64,000 nt of DNA from Streptomyces sp. PR69 (GCF_026420845.1 NZ_JAOWCB010000005.1:62001-126000); one strand, 5' to 3'. Positions 41,358-49,929 are shown, counted from the first letter of the stretch. The notes: generated by a model not told the origin, from the sequence alone. A program made the numbers and translations.

Positions 41358-41511
41358 GCCCGTCGCGGCAAGCGCGCCGCGGCGAACGCTCTGTGTTGCG
41401 CGGGCGACCGTGTGACGTCACCCTGAGAGTGACCCAGAAGCGACACAAGCTCACTCTTCGTACTCGGGGCCCAGAGCCGAACGGGTGGCAGGTCGCGGTG
41501 AGGAGCTGGTC

Positions 41512-42033
41512 ATGGACCACCAGTCCGCCTGCCGCTACACCTTGGACGTGCAGGCATCCATCGAGCGGATCCCACAGATCCGGCGCATTCTCGCGGCGCA
41601 CCTCCGGTACTGGAGCCTTGAGGCGCACATCGCTCCGGTCTGCCGCGCCGTCGACGAACTCGTCGCCAACGTCGTATGGCATGTGACCGGAGACAAGAGC
41701 TGTGTCGTGGAGCTCCGCTGGACCGGCCGCCATGTGATCGCCTCCGTCGCGGACACCGACCGCCGGATGCCCAAGCTGACCAGTTCGCATCCGGCGAGAG
41801 GCGGGCTGGCCACGGTCGCCGCCCTCAGCGACAGCTGGGGGACCTGCGCCACCGCGACCGGCAAGGTGATCTGGTTCAGCAGACGGGTGAAGGCCGCCCA
41901 GCGGGTGCCGCGCTCCTCGCTCGTTCCGCTCGACGCCGTACGGGAGTTCAAGCCGCTGCCCGCCAGGCAGCTGCCCATGGAGCCGGCCCCCGCGGCGGCG
42001 GACCGCGTACTGGAGACGACAGCGGCCAACTGA
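41512..42033 (+). CDS. Anti-sigma-type ATP-binding protein (HATPase_c, RsbW-like)
   Basis: A 173-residue single-domain GHKL ATPase. The N-box is CRAVDELVANVVWHV near residue 52 and the G-box region GGLATVAALSDSWG. In Streptomyces such proteins act as anti-sigma factors or regulatory kinases toward STAS-domain antagonists; no partner adjoins here. ATG 41512 has GAGGAG 6 nt upstream. A perfect GTGACGTCAC palindrome (41412-41421) lies 91 bp before the start. It precedes the VWA gene by 64 bp. Confidence 0.87.
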   Translation: MDHQSACRYTLDVQASIERIPQIRRILAAHLRYWSLEAHIAPVCRAVDELVANVVWHVTGDKSCVVELRWTGRHVIASVADTDRRMPKLTSSHPARGGLATVAALSDSWGTCATATGKVIWFSRRVKAAQRVPRSSLVPLDAVREFKPLPARQLPMEPAPAAADRVLETTAAN

Positions 42034-42075
42034 CCCGGTCCGCGAGGGATGTGACGCCGGTTTTGGACCGGGGCG

Positions 42076-42093
42076 GGATCGTCAATACGATCC
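42076..42093 (+). promoter_or_regulatory. VWA-gene promoter: inverted repeat GGATCGT-N4-ACGATCC containing the -10
   Basis: Perfect 7-bp arms (42076-42082, 42087-42093). TACGAT (42086-42091) lies inside and ends exactly 6 nt before ATG 42098, consistent with a repressible leaderless promoter. Confidence 0.6.
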
Positions 42094-42097
42094 GCGG

Positions 42098-43414
42098 ATG
42101 ATCATTAGAAAACGGCTTGCGGCCGGGGTGTGCGGGCTGCTCGCCACCCTCGCCGTCGGGCTCTTCCCCTCCGGCGCGGCCGCCGGCGCCGCCGACGCCG
42201 TGCCTCCCGCCAAGTCCTCCGCAGAACCCGCTCCGAAGGTCGACCTCGTCCTCGACGTCAGCGGCTCCATGCGCACCCGCGACATCGACGGACAGAGCCG
42301 GATGGCCGCCGCGAAGCAGGCCTTCAACGAGGTGCTCGACGCCGTCCCGGAAGAGGTGCGGCTCGGCATCCGCACCCTCGGCGCGAACTACCCCGGCGAG
42401 GACCGCAAACTCGGCTGCAAGGACACCCGGCAGCTCTACCCGGTCGGACCGCTGGACCGCACCGAGGCGAAGACCGCCGTCGGCACGCTCGCCCCCACCG
42501 GCTGGACGCCGATCGGACCGGCGCTCCTCGGCGCCGCCGAGGACCTCGAAGGAGGCGACGGCACCCGGCGGATCGTGCTCATCACGGACGGCGAGGACAC
42601 CTGTGCGCCGCTCGACCCGTGCGAAGTCGCCCGGGACATCGCCGCCAAGGGCGTACATCTCGTCATCGACACGCTCGGGCTCGTCCCCGACGCCAAGACC
42701 CGCCGACAGCTCACCTGCATCGCCGAGGCCACCGGCGGCACCTACACCTCCGTGCGGCACACCGACGAACTGTCCGGCAGAGTCAGCCAGCTCGTCGAAC
42801 GCGCCGCCGACCCCGTGGTCACCCCCGTGGCCACGGAGGGCGCCGCCCAGTGCACGGACGCGCCGCAGCTCAAGCCCGGTCTCTACGCCGACCGCGAGGA
42901 GTTCGGCGAGCACCGCTGGTACCGGGTGGACGTACCGCCCGGCCAGGAGCTGCGCGCCTCGGTGAGCATCGCGGCCGACCGCGCCGTCGACGATGACTAC
43001 GGAGTGCTCCTGCGGGCCGTGACCGTGCACGGCCGGGAAATCGTACGGGGCGCGGAGGCGGGCAGCGGCCGCACCGACGTCATCTCCACCGGGCTGCGCT
43101 ATCCGAAGCCGCCGCTCGACGACGAGGACGACGCGAACGGCTCCGGCGAGGCGGGCGAACCGGCGGCGGAGACCGTCTGCCTGGAAGTCAGCAGCTCCTT
43201 CTCGGCCCCCGACGCGGTCAAGAAGTCCCCGGGCCTGCCGGTCGAGCTGGCGATCGACCTGGTGGACGGTCCCGACGAGGCGTCCGACGTCGCCGCCTTC
43301 GGCCTCGGCCGCGGCTGGTGGCTGCTCGCCGTCCTCGCCCTCGCCGGACTGCTCGCCGGACTGCTCTGGGGCTGGATCTCACGCTGGCGCGTCGCTGTCT
43401 GGAGGACCCACTGA
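42098..43414 (+). CDS. Secreted, membrane-anchored von Willebrand A domain protein
   Basis: A 438-residue envelope protein. A signal peptide (1-about 32) is followed by a VWA domain with a complete metal-ion adhesion site: DVSGSM near residue 55, the Thr of TGWTPIG and the Asp of ITDGEDTC. The second half has a PPC-like beta domain (HRWYRVDVPPGQELRASVS). A C-terminal transmembrane helix (GRGWWLLAVLALAGLLAGLL) and a short basic cytoplasmic tail follow. It probably binds an envelope partner. It is translationally coupled by TGATG to the next gene, which has a similar beta domain. Confidence 0.87.
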   Translation: MIIRKRLAAGVCGLLATLAVGLFPSGAAAGAADAVPPAKSSAEPAPKVDLVLDVSGSMRTRDIDGQSRMAAAKQAFNEVLDAVPEEVRLGIRTLGANYPGEDRKLGCKDTRQLYPVGPLDRTEAKTAVGTLAPTGWTPIGPALLGAAEDLEGGDGTRRIVLITDGEDTCAPLDPCEVARDIAAKGVHLVIDTLGLVPDAKTRRQLTCIAEATGGTYTSVRHTDELSGRVSQLVERAADPVVTPVATEGAAQCTDAPQLKPGLYADREEFGEHRWYRVDVPPGQELRASVSIAADRAVDDDYGVLLRAVTVHGREIVRGAEAGSGRTDVISTGLRYPKPPLDDEDDANGSGEAGEPAAETVCLEVSSSFSAPDAVKKSPGLPVELAIDLVDGPDEASDVAAFGLGRGWWLLAVLALAGLLAGLLWGWISRWRVAVWRTH

Positions 43415-44172
43415 TGCGCGTGTTCACCCGAATGGCGTCACTGTCCCTCGCGGCGGCCGCCTTGCTGACCGCGGCCGCACCGGCCGCCCTGGCCGCGGGA
43501 CCGACGGAACCGACGGAACCGACGGAGGCGGGCACTTCCTTCCGCACCGCGACGGCGGTCAGGCAGGGGCAGCCCGCCACCGCGCAGGGGTCCACGGGCG
43601 ACTACCTCTACTGGTCCTTCCCCGCGGACGCCGGGCAGCGCCCTGTCGTCGAGGCCGAGGTCACACTGCCCGAGGCCGCGAGCCGCCAGGGCGCGGCGAC
43701 CTGGCGGCTCGACGTCTACGACGGGCTGCGCCGTCACCAGCCGTGCAAGTACGGCATGCCCAGCCGTACGGCCGCGCAGGACGCCTCCTCCGTCAAGCTG
43801 ACCTGCACCCTGCGCACCGTCCGCTCCTGGGCGGACACCTGGTCGAATGAGCCGCTCCCCGGCACGTACTACATCCGCCTCACTGTCGCCCGGCTGCCCG
43901 AGGAGGACCTCGGCCTGCCGGTGACCGCCCGGATCGAGGCGACCTCCACGGACCGCGGCGGCGCCTACGCGGTGGACGGGGCCCTCGCCGCGCCCCTGGC
44001 GCCGGGCGCGGGGAAGAGCCCGGAGGGCGACGAGCGGTCCTCCGGCTGGTGGAGCGACCGGTGGGTGTGGACGGCCGTGGGCGGTGTGCTCGCGGCGCTT
44101 GCGGGAGTCGGCGGGCATCGGCTGACCCGCGGCCGCGGTCGCCCACCGGGTCAGGCCCCGGGCGGGGCCTGA
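43414..44172 (+). CDS. Secreted membrane-anchored partner of the VWA protein, unknown function
   Basis: A 252-residue exported protein: a signal peptide ending around ALAAG, a short PTEPTEPTE repeat, then a beta-rich domain with DYLYWSFPADAGQRPVVEAE that resembles the PPC-like part of its upstream neighbour. A possible disulfide pair (QPCKYG and KLTCTL) is present. A C-terminal helix (WVWTAVGGVLAALAGVGG) and a basic tail follow. ATG 43414 overlaps the VWA stop by 1 nt and GGAGGA lies 7 nt upstream. I do not recognise a characterised family. Confidence 0.8.
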   Translation: MRVFTRMASLSLAAAALLTAAAPAALAAGPTEPTEPTEAGTSFRTATAVRQGQPATAQGSTGDYLYWSFPADAGQRPVVEAEVTLPEAASRQGAATWRLDVYDGLRRHQPCKYGMPSRTAAQDASSVKLTCTLRTVRSWADTWSNEPLPGTYYIRLTVARLPEEDLGLPVTARIEATSTDRGGAYAVDGALAAPLAPGAGKSPEGDERSSGWWSDRWVWTAVGGVLAALAGVGGHRLTRGRGRPPGQAPGGA

Positions 44173-44179
44173 CCCCTCC

Positions 44180-44200
44180 CCGGGGGGCTCCGCCCCCCGG
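44180..44200 (+). terminator. Hairpin terminator of the VWA operon
   Basis: Perfect 9-bp stem CCGGGGGGC / GCCCCCCGG with TCC loop, 7 nt after the stop codon. Confidence 0.75.
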
Positions 44201-44697
44201 ACCCCCGCGCCTCAATCTCCCCCGGCTACCTCCCCCAGCTACCTCCCCCAGACTCCGTCCGGGGGTGCCCCCACGGAGGTGTCCCCACGGAGGTGTCCCC
44301 ACGGGGCTGGGTTTCCGGGCCCCGCGCCTCAATCGCCGGCGGGGCTGATCGTGCAGCCTCTCCCCCCGAAGGGGGGCTTGGGGGCAGAGCCCCTACTTAC
44401 CGGCATTGGGGGGTCCCCCATGCCCCGTGGGCGTAGGGTCTGGGGCTTGCCCCAGTTTCGGGAAGGGGCGGGGAGGGGGCTGCATCCGGCATGCGGCTCC
44501 GCCCCGCGGCCCCCGCAGGGCCACCGCCATGACCTCGCAGGTAATCGACGCCCCCCACCCCACTCCGCCACGCTGACCTCACCGGGTCCCGGGCGGCGCA
44601 CTCCGTCCGGGCCCCGGAACCGGTCCCGGCCCCGGCCTCGCACCGGGGGCCGGGGACGGACCTCGCCCGATCCGACCGGACGAAAGGCTGATGCGCC
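44201..44697. repeat. Repeat-filled gap before the small membrane protein gene
   Basis: It contains the direct repeats GCTACCTCCCCCA (twice, about 44224-44250) and CCCACGGAGGTGTC (twice, about 44271-44299). It also holds the CCTCAATCGCCGGCGGGGCTG segment family of 33.2 kb, hairpins CCCCCC-GAA-GGGGGG (about 44364-44378) and GGGGC-AGA-GCCCC (about 44385), and a diverged relative of the 50-bp element near 44410. I see no credible gene. Confidence 0.7.
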
Positions 44698-45123
44698 ATG
44701 TCGACCACCCTGCTCACGGGGCTCGCCCGCACCACACGACCGCAGATCGCGCTGCGCCGCTTCCTGGCCCTTGACGCCGTGGTGACCGGTGTCAACGGGC
44801 TGGCCTATCTCGCGGCGTCCGGGCCGCTCGGACGGCTTCTGGGGGTCGACGCCGGACTGCTGCTCGGGCTGGGCCCGCTGCTGGCCGTGTACGGGGCGGG
44901 CGTCGGGGCGCTCGCGCTGCGGCCCGGTCCGCCGCGGCTGGCGGTGCAGGCCGTGGTGGAGATCAATCTGGCGTGGGCGGCGGTCAGCCTCTTCGCCCTG
45001 GCGCTGTGGCTGACGCCGACCGCGGCGGGGGCGGTGTGGATTTTGCTGCAGGCCCTGGTCGTGGCGGGCTTCGCCGTACTCCAGTGGTCGGCCCTGCGCG
45101 CGGTCGGCGTTGCTAGGAGCTGA
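44698..45123 (+). CDS. Small integral membrane protein, unknown function
   Basis: A 141-residue protein with four predicted transmembrane helices (around 23-45, 52-75, 84-105, 113-133) and a short basic N-terminus. It has no cysteine or catalytic motif. GAAAGG lies 10 nt before ATG 44698. Its 3' end overlaps the convergent regulator gene by 11 bp. I do not recognise a specific family. Confidence 0.75.
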   Translation: MSTTLLTGLARTTRPQIALRRFLALDAVVTGVNGLAYLAASGPLGRLLGVDAGLLLGLGPLLAVYGAGVGALALRPGPPRLAVQAVVEINLAWAAVSLFALALWLTPTAAGAVWILLQALVVAGFAVLQWSALRAVGVARS

Positions 45124-45940
45124 GCGTCCGGAGGTGTTCGGCGGTCGCCGGGTCGGCGGGCAGCAGCGTCTCGATGGCCAGTTCGGCGACCGTCACGTCC
45201 AGCGGCGTGTTGAACGTGGAGATCGACGAGACGAACGACAGCAGCCGCCCCTCGTGCTCGATGAGCAGCGGCAGCGCGATGGCGGGATGCGGCGGCGGGC
45301 ACGGCCCGTCCGTCCGGTCCGTCAGCTCCGGCAGGGGATAGGCGGCGACCTCGTCGTACAGCTCGCGCAGGGCCTGCGACCGGACGAGCGTGAGCTGGTG
45401 CTCCAGCCGGGCCAGCAGATGTCCGCGCCACTCGCGCAGATTCCGGATGCGTGCCGCGAGTCCCTCGGGGTGGAGGGTGACGCGGAGCGCGTTGAGGGGC
45501 TCGGCGAGCAGATGCTCCGGCAGTCCGGCGAGCAGCATGCCGATCCCGCGGTTGGCGGCCAGCACCCGGTATGAGCCGTCGACGATGAGCGCCGGATAGG
45601 GCTCGTACCCGCGGAGCAGCTGCTCCAGGCTCTCGCGCACCACGGCCATGGAGGGGGCGTCGAGGGGCGTCTCGGTGTAGCGGGGCGCGTAACCGGCTGC
45701 CAGCAGCAGGGCGTTGCGTTCGCGCACGGGCACGTCGAGGCAGTCGGCGAGGCGCAGGATCAGCGTTTCGCTGGGGCGCGAGCGGCCGTTCTCGACGAAG
45801 CTGATGTGGCGCGCCGACGAGTCGGCGCGCAGGGCCAGTTCCAGTTGGCTCAGCCGCCGTCGCTCACGCCACTCGCGCAGCAGCGGCCCCGCTCCGGGGG
45901 CGATGTCCCGGCCGGAGCGGGCGGTTTCGGCGATGGTCAT
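45113..45940 (-). CDS. XRE-family regulator with MmyB-like ligand domain
   Basis: A 275-residue DNA-binding protein. A helix-turn-helix lies around residues 20-75 (LLREWRERRRLSQLELALRA, then HISFVENGRSRPS). The remaining 200 residues match MmyB-type ligand domains that often bind fatty acids: ALIVDGSYRVLAANRGIGML and LRVTLHPEGLAARIRNLREW. ATG 45940 has no ribosome binding site; TACGGT (45947-45952, minus strand) ends 6 nt upstream, so it is probably leaderless. These regulators usually control an adjacent oxidoreductase gene, but none is adjacent here. Confidence 0.9.
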   Translation of the reverse strand: MTIAETARSGRDIAPGAGPLLREWRERRRLSQLELALRADSSARHISFVENGRSRPSETLILRLADCLDVPVRERNALLLAAGYAPRYTETPLDAPSMAVVRESLEQLLRGYEPYPALIVDGSYRVLAANRGIGMLLAGLPEHLLAEPLNALRVTLHPEGLAARIRNLREWRGHLLARLEHQLTLVRSQALRELYDEVAAYPLPELTDRTDGPCPPPHPAIALPLLIEHEGRLLSFVSSISTFNTPLDVTVAELAIETLLPADPATAEHLRTLSS

Positions 45941-45986
45941 GGCCCGACCGTAGTACGAAGGGACTCCGCGGGGCGGGGTGTGCGGA

Positions 45987-46412
45987 TCAGCCGTGGGCCT
46001 CCCCGAGCAGCAGGGCCAGCGCCTCCTCCACATCCATGCCGTCCGCTTCGCCGCCGGCCGGCACGACGCCGTACGACAGGGCCAGGAAGTGCCGCATGGC
46101 CGCCGAGCCGAACTGGAGCAGCGCCACCCCCTCGGGGGAGCGCAGCTCGACCATGGTGTGGGTCAGGCCCCACGGCCAGATGTGCACATCGCCGGCCCCC
46201 GATGGGCCGCTCAGCCCGGACTCCAGCAGGCTGCGGGCGAAGACCCAGGTCACGCCGGTGTCGGCGAGGGATGCCTCGGCCGGGAAGTCCATGCGCACCG
46301 CGTACGGGTCCTCGGCGGTGTAGCGCAGCCGCACCGGGATGGCGGGGCCGGTCTGCGGGGCGGCATCGCAGATGAGCCGGGCCGGGGCCGACTGCGCGAC
46401 GGTGGAGGACAT
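45987..46412 (-). CDS. SsgA-like sporulation/cell-division protein (SALP)
   Basis: A 141-residue member of the SsgA family, found only in morphologically complex actinomycetes and involved in septum placement and spore-wall steps. Conserved features are LRYTAEDPYAVRMDF, VTWVFARSLLESGL, GDVHIWPW and LRSPEGVALLQF. The strong ribosome binding site AAAGGAG is 7 nt before ATG 46412. Sequence alone does not say which paralogue (SsgA-SsgG) it matches; it is clearly diverged from SsgB. A CRP-like palindrome lies about 120 bp upstream. Confidence 0.9.
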   Translation of the reverse strand: MSSTVAQSAPARLICDAAPQTGPAIPVRLRYTAEDPYAVRMDFPAEASLADTGVTWVFARSLLESGLSGPSGAGDVHIWPWGLTHTMVELRSPEGVALLQFGSAAMRHFLALSYGVVPAGGEADGMDVEEALALLLGEAHG

Positions 46413-46530
46413 CGACTCGCTCCTTTGGCTGCGGGCGTCCGTGAGGCAGGTCCACAGGGGCGAACTGACCCTGTTCTCCTTACGACGCCGTGGAGGGCGG
46501 AGCGATTACATGCGACCCATGAGTAGGTGA

Positions 46531-46546
46531 TGTGATGTGCATCACT
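46531..46546. promoter_or_regulatory. CRP-like site upstream of the SsgA-like gene
   Basis: TGTGA-N6-TCACT contains the perfect palindromic core GTGATG-TG-CATCAC (46532-46545), matching the GTGA-N6-TCAC pattern of Crp sites. Confidence 0.5.
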
Positions 46547-46556
46547 CAACGAAGAA

Positions 46557-46589
46557 GCCCCGGCCGGCACGGGGGCCACCGGCCGGGGC
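46557..46589 (-). terminator. Terminator of the phospholipase gene
   Basis: Perfect 11-bp arms GCCCCGGCCGG (46557-46567) and CCGGCCGGGGC (46579-46589) with an 11-nt loop, 60 nt after the gene. Confidence 0.8.
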
Positions 46590-46648
46590 GGTCTGAGTAG
46601 GTGAAGCTTAAACCATCATGGTGCGGTGCGCTGCGCCCGGGGGAGGGG

Positions 46649-47707
46649 CTATGGCTGCTCGCCCCTCGGGACCACCGTGGCCAGCACCGACGGGAGCGGG
46701 TACCAGTCGGCGGAGACGACGCTGGCGTGCCGCCCGGCCAGCAGGGTGACCCGGTCCCGGGCCTCGGCCTCCGTCGGGCTGACCGCGTCGATGGCGGGGG
46801 CGACATTGTGGGCGGAGGTCATGACGACCAGATAGCCGTTCCGGTCGTACCACGCGGTGTCGATCGAGCCCCCTGCGTACGCGCTCGCGTCGCCGTCGAA
46901 GACGACGAACCAGGGCCGGAGCCCGGCGTCCGCGTACCGCGTGCGCGGATCGCCCGAGGCGGCCCCGTGCACCGCGGGGAACGCGGCCGCCTCGCCCAGC
47001 CGGCCCGCCGCCTTGAGGGAGCGCAGGTGCATCGCGTACTCACGGTCGGTCCACAGTGAGTCGAAGGGGTTCTGCTCCTCAAGCGTTCCCGGGATCAGCT
47101 CGATCACGAACTTGCCCGCCAGCGCCGAACGGCTCGGCCAGCCGTCCGCCCGGACCGCGGTGTCCAGATCGGGGTGGCCGCCGGCCAGATCGGCCGGGCG
47201 GAACAGGGCGTCGCCCAGGCGGTCGGTGAGCAGCGCGTCGAGCGCGGCGGGGCCGCGGCCGTGGTTCCCCTGGAAGCCGTCCTTCATCTCGATCTTGACC
47301 AGAATCGGACGGTGGCCGGGGTTGGCGTCATGCCAGGCCCGCATATCGGCGAGGCAGCCGCCGAGGTCCTGGTTTCTGGCCCGTGTGCGCAGCTGGTCCG
47401 CATGGGCCGCGTTCTCGCAGTTGTTGTCATTGCCGAAGGGGTTGCTGTGCGAGACGCGCCACGAGCGGCCGAATCCATTGGTCCATACGTCGAGTTCGAG
47501 CATGCCCGCGCCGGAGTCGAGGGCGTCGGCGAAGTAGCCGTACTTGTCCTTCTCGTATGCGTTGTGCACGCCGACCCAGGTCGATGCGGCGTAACTCAGT
47601 TCGCCGGGGTGTGCGGCGCGGGGGGCGGCGGCCTGGGCGGGTGCGAGTGCGACGGTGAGCAGTCCGGTCGCGGCGGCGGTCACGGCGGCGCGCGAGAGCT
47701 TCCCCAT
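46649..47707 (-). CDS. Secreted phosphatidylinositol-specific phospholipase C-like protein
   Basis: A 352-residue exported protein with a classic signal peptide (GLLTVALAPAQAAA). The TIM-barrel PI-PLC X-domain pattern follows: TWVGVHNAYEKDKYG with the first catalytic His, GMLELDVWT with metal-binding acidic residues, RVSHSNPFG with the second His, and ILVKIEMKDGF. This resembles the small calcium-dependent Streptomyces PI-PLC. It probably hydrolyses inositol phospholipids outside the cell. AGGGGA is about 4 nt before ATG 47707. Confidence 0.88.
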   Translation of the reverse strand: MGKLSRAAVTAAATGLLTVALAPAQAAAPRAAHPGELSYAASTWVGVHNAYEKDKYGYFADALDSGAGMLELDVWTNGFGRSWRVSHSNPFGNDNNCENAAHADQLRTRARNQDLGGCLADMRAWHDANPGHRPILVKIEMKDGFQGNHGRGPAALDALLTDRLGDALFRPADLAGGHPDLDTAVRADGWPSRSALAGKFVIELIPGTLEEQNPFDSLWTDREYAMHLRSLKAAGRLGEAAAFPAVHGAASGDPRTRYADAGLRPWFVVFDGDASAYAGGSIDTAWYDRNGYLVVMTSAHNVAPAIDAVSPTEAEARDRVTLLAGRHASVVSADWYPLPSVLATVVPRGEQP

Positions 47708-47946
47708 GGGTCCCCTGTCTGTACGTCGATGGAATGCGGGTGCCTTGAGGTGCTCATGTCTCCCCCCAAGTCGACGGAATCGTAAGCGAGTTGCGTGAAC
47801 ATCGGGAGAAGGGTCCGGCCATCCGCGGTCGCTGGCGGGGGTGCGGGCGGGTGAGGCGGGCGCGGTGCGGAGGGGGGCGGGGGCGGCTGCGGCGAGACGG
47901 CGGCGTCCGGCGTGCGGGCAGGCGCGGCGCAGGTCACGATGGGCGC

Positions 47947-49491
47947 ATGCTGTTCGCCCGCCTCGCCGAGGTCTCGCGTGAGGTCGCCGCCGCCCCGGCC
48001 AGATCGCGGAAGACCGCCGTGCTGGCCGGGCTGTTCGCCGCGGCGGGGCCCAAGGAGACGCCCCTCGTCATCTCGTATCTCGCCGGGCGCGTGCCGCAGG
48101 GCCGCATCGGCGTCGGCTGGAGCACCCTCAAGGACCCCGTGCCGCCCGCCGCCGCTCCCTCGCTGACCGTCGCCGAGGTGGACGCCTCCCTCGACGCCCT
48201 CGCCCGGGTATCCGGGCCCGGCGCACAGCGCGAACGCAAACGGCTGGTCGCCCGGCTCATGGGCGCGGCGACCGAGGAGGAGCAGCGGTTTCTGTACCGC
48301 CTCCTCACCGGGGAGGTGCGCCAGGGCGCCCTGGACGCCGTCGCACTGGAGGCCGTCGCCCAGGCCGCCGGGGCATCCGCGGACGAGATGCGGCGCGCCG
48401 TGATGCTGGAGGGCTCGCTGCCCCGCGTCGCCCGGGCCGTCCTCGCCGAGGGGCCGGGCGCGCTCGCCCGGTTCCGGCTGCGGGTGGGCACCCCGGTGCA
48501 GCCGATGCTGGCCCATACCGCCGCCTCCGTCGGCGAAGCCGTACGCACCCTCGACGCCGCCTGCGCCGTCGAGGAGAAGCTCGACGGCATCCGCGTCCAG
48601 GTCCACCGGTCAGGCGGCGAGGTGCGGATCTACACCCGCTCGCTCGACGACATCACCGAGCGGCTGCCGGACGTCCGCGCCGCCGCGGCCGGGCTGGCGG
48701 GGGATCAGTTCATCCTGGACGGCGAGGTCATCGCACTCGACGACAGCGGACGGCCGGCGGCCTTCCAGGACGTCGCCTCCCGTGTGGGCTCCCGCGCCGA
48801 CGTGCTCGCGGCCCATGCGGCGCTGCCGCTCTCGCCGGTGTTCTTCGACGTGCTCGCCGCCGAGGGCGAGCCCGTACTCGACCGGCCGGGCGCCGAGCGC
48901 CACGCCGTGCTGGCGCGGCTCGTCCCCGAGCCGATGCGGGTGCGCCGCACCGTCGTCGACGACCCCGCCTCCGGGGAGCAGATCACCGCCGCCGAGGAGT
49001 TCTTCGCCGAGACCCTGCGCCGCGGCCATGAAGGCGTCCTGGTGAAGTCGCTGGCCGCCCCCTACAGCGCAGGCCGCCGCGGCCGCTCCTGGCTCAAGGT
49101 CAAACCCGTGCACACCCTCGATCTGGTGATCCTCGCCGCCGAATGGGGGCACGGCAGACGCACCGGGCTGCTGTCCAACCTCCACCTCGGCGCACGCGCC
49201 GCCGACGGCGGCTTCGTCATGCTCGGCAAGACGTTCAAAGGGCTCACGGACGAGATGCTGCGCTGGCAGACCGACCGGCTGCGGGAACTCGCCCTCGACG
49301 ACGACGGGTTCACCGTGACCGTACGCCCGGAGCTCGTCGTGGAGATCGCCTACGACGGCGTCCAGCGCTCCCCGCGCTACCCCGCGGGCGTCACACTGCG
49401 CTTCGCCCGCGTACTGCGCCACCGCCCCGACAAGCCCGCGGCCGAGGCCGACACCGTCGAACAGGTCCTCGCCGCACGCGGGGCCGCGTGA
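47947..49491 (+). CDS. ligB: ATP-dependent DNA ligase (LigB type)
   Basis: A 514-residue ATP-dependent DNA ligase. The N-terminal DNA-binding domain (1-180) is followed by the adenylation domain with Lys211 in VEEKLDGIRVQVH. Further motifs are the TRSLDDITERLPD region, LDGEVIALD, and GHEGVLVKSLAAPYSAGRRG, then the OB-fold with SWLKVKPVHTLDLVILAAEW. The length and domain order match mycobacterial LigB rather than LigC or LigD. It is thought to act in repair, not replication. ATG 47947 lacks a ribosome binding site; CACGAT (47935-47940) ends 6 nt upstream. Confidence 0.95.
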   Translation: MLFARLAEVSREVAAAPARSRKTAVLAGLFAAAGPKETPLVISYLAGRVPQGRIGVGWSTLKDPVPPAAAPSLTVAEVDASLDALARVSGPGAQRERKRLVARLMGAATEEEQRFLYRLLTGEVRQGALDAVALEAVAQAAGASADEMRRAVMLEGSLPRVARAVLAEGPGALARFRLRVGTPVQPMLAHTAASVGEAVRTLDAACAVEEKLDGIRVQVHRSGGEVRIYTRSLDDITERLPDVRAAAAGLAGDQFILDGEVIALDDSGRPAAFQDVASRVGSRADVLAAHAALPLSPVFFDVLAAEGEPVLDRPGAERHAVLARLVPEPMRVRRTVVDDPASGEQITAAEEFFAETLRRGHEGVLVKSLAAPYSAGRRGRSWLKVKPVHTLDLVILAAEWGHGRRTGLLSNLHLGARAADGGFVMLGKTFKGLTDEMLRWQTDRLRELALDDDGFTVTVRPELVVEIAYDGVQRSPRYPAGVTLRFARVLRHRPDKPAAEADTVEQVLAARGAA

Positions 49492-49607
49492 GGGCGACGG
49501 ATCTCCGCGAGGCGCGGGGTCCGGGGGCGGCGCGAAAGATCCGCCGATACCGCCTAGGGTGGCTGCCACCGCCCGCAGCCGGCCCCGACCCAGGAAGGTA
49601 TGCGCCC

Positions 49608-49913
49608 ATGCCCACCGAGCGTTTGTCGCAGAAGGAGATCGAGGACCGGCTGCGGGAGCTTCCCGGCTGGTCCCTGGAAGGCGACCGGATCGTCCGCTCG
49701 TACCGGCTCGAAAGCCACTTTGCGGCGGCCGCGATGGCCGTGCACATCGCCCGGATCCAGGACGAGCTGAACCATCACTCGGACCTCACCCTCGGCTACA
49801 ACACCCTGGGTCTGTCCGTCCACACCCACGACGCGGGCGGCGCGGTGACGGCGAAGGACTTCGCCCTGGCCGAACGCGTCGAACAGATCGCCCCGTCCCA
49901 CGGCGCGGTGTAG
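49608..49913 (+). CDS. phhB: Pterin-4a-carbinolamine dehydratase
   Basis: A 101-residue enzyme that dehydrates 4a-hydroxytetrahydropterin. The active-site segment is ELNHHSDLTLGYNTL followed by VHTHDAGGAVTAKDFALAERV, the standard family pattern. AGGAAGG is 9 nt before ATG 49608. No aromatic amino acid hydroxylase is nearby, so the pterin partner is unknown. Confidence 0.93.
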   Translation: MPTERLSQKEIEDRLRELPGWSLEGDRIVRSYRLESHFAAAAMAVHIARIQDELNHHSDLTLGYNTLGLSVHTHDAGGAVTAKDFALAERVEQIAPSHGAV

Positions 49914-49929
49914 CGGCCGGGCCCGTAAC

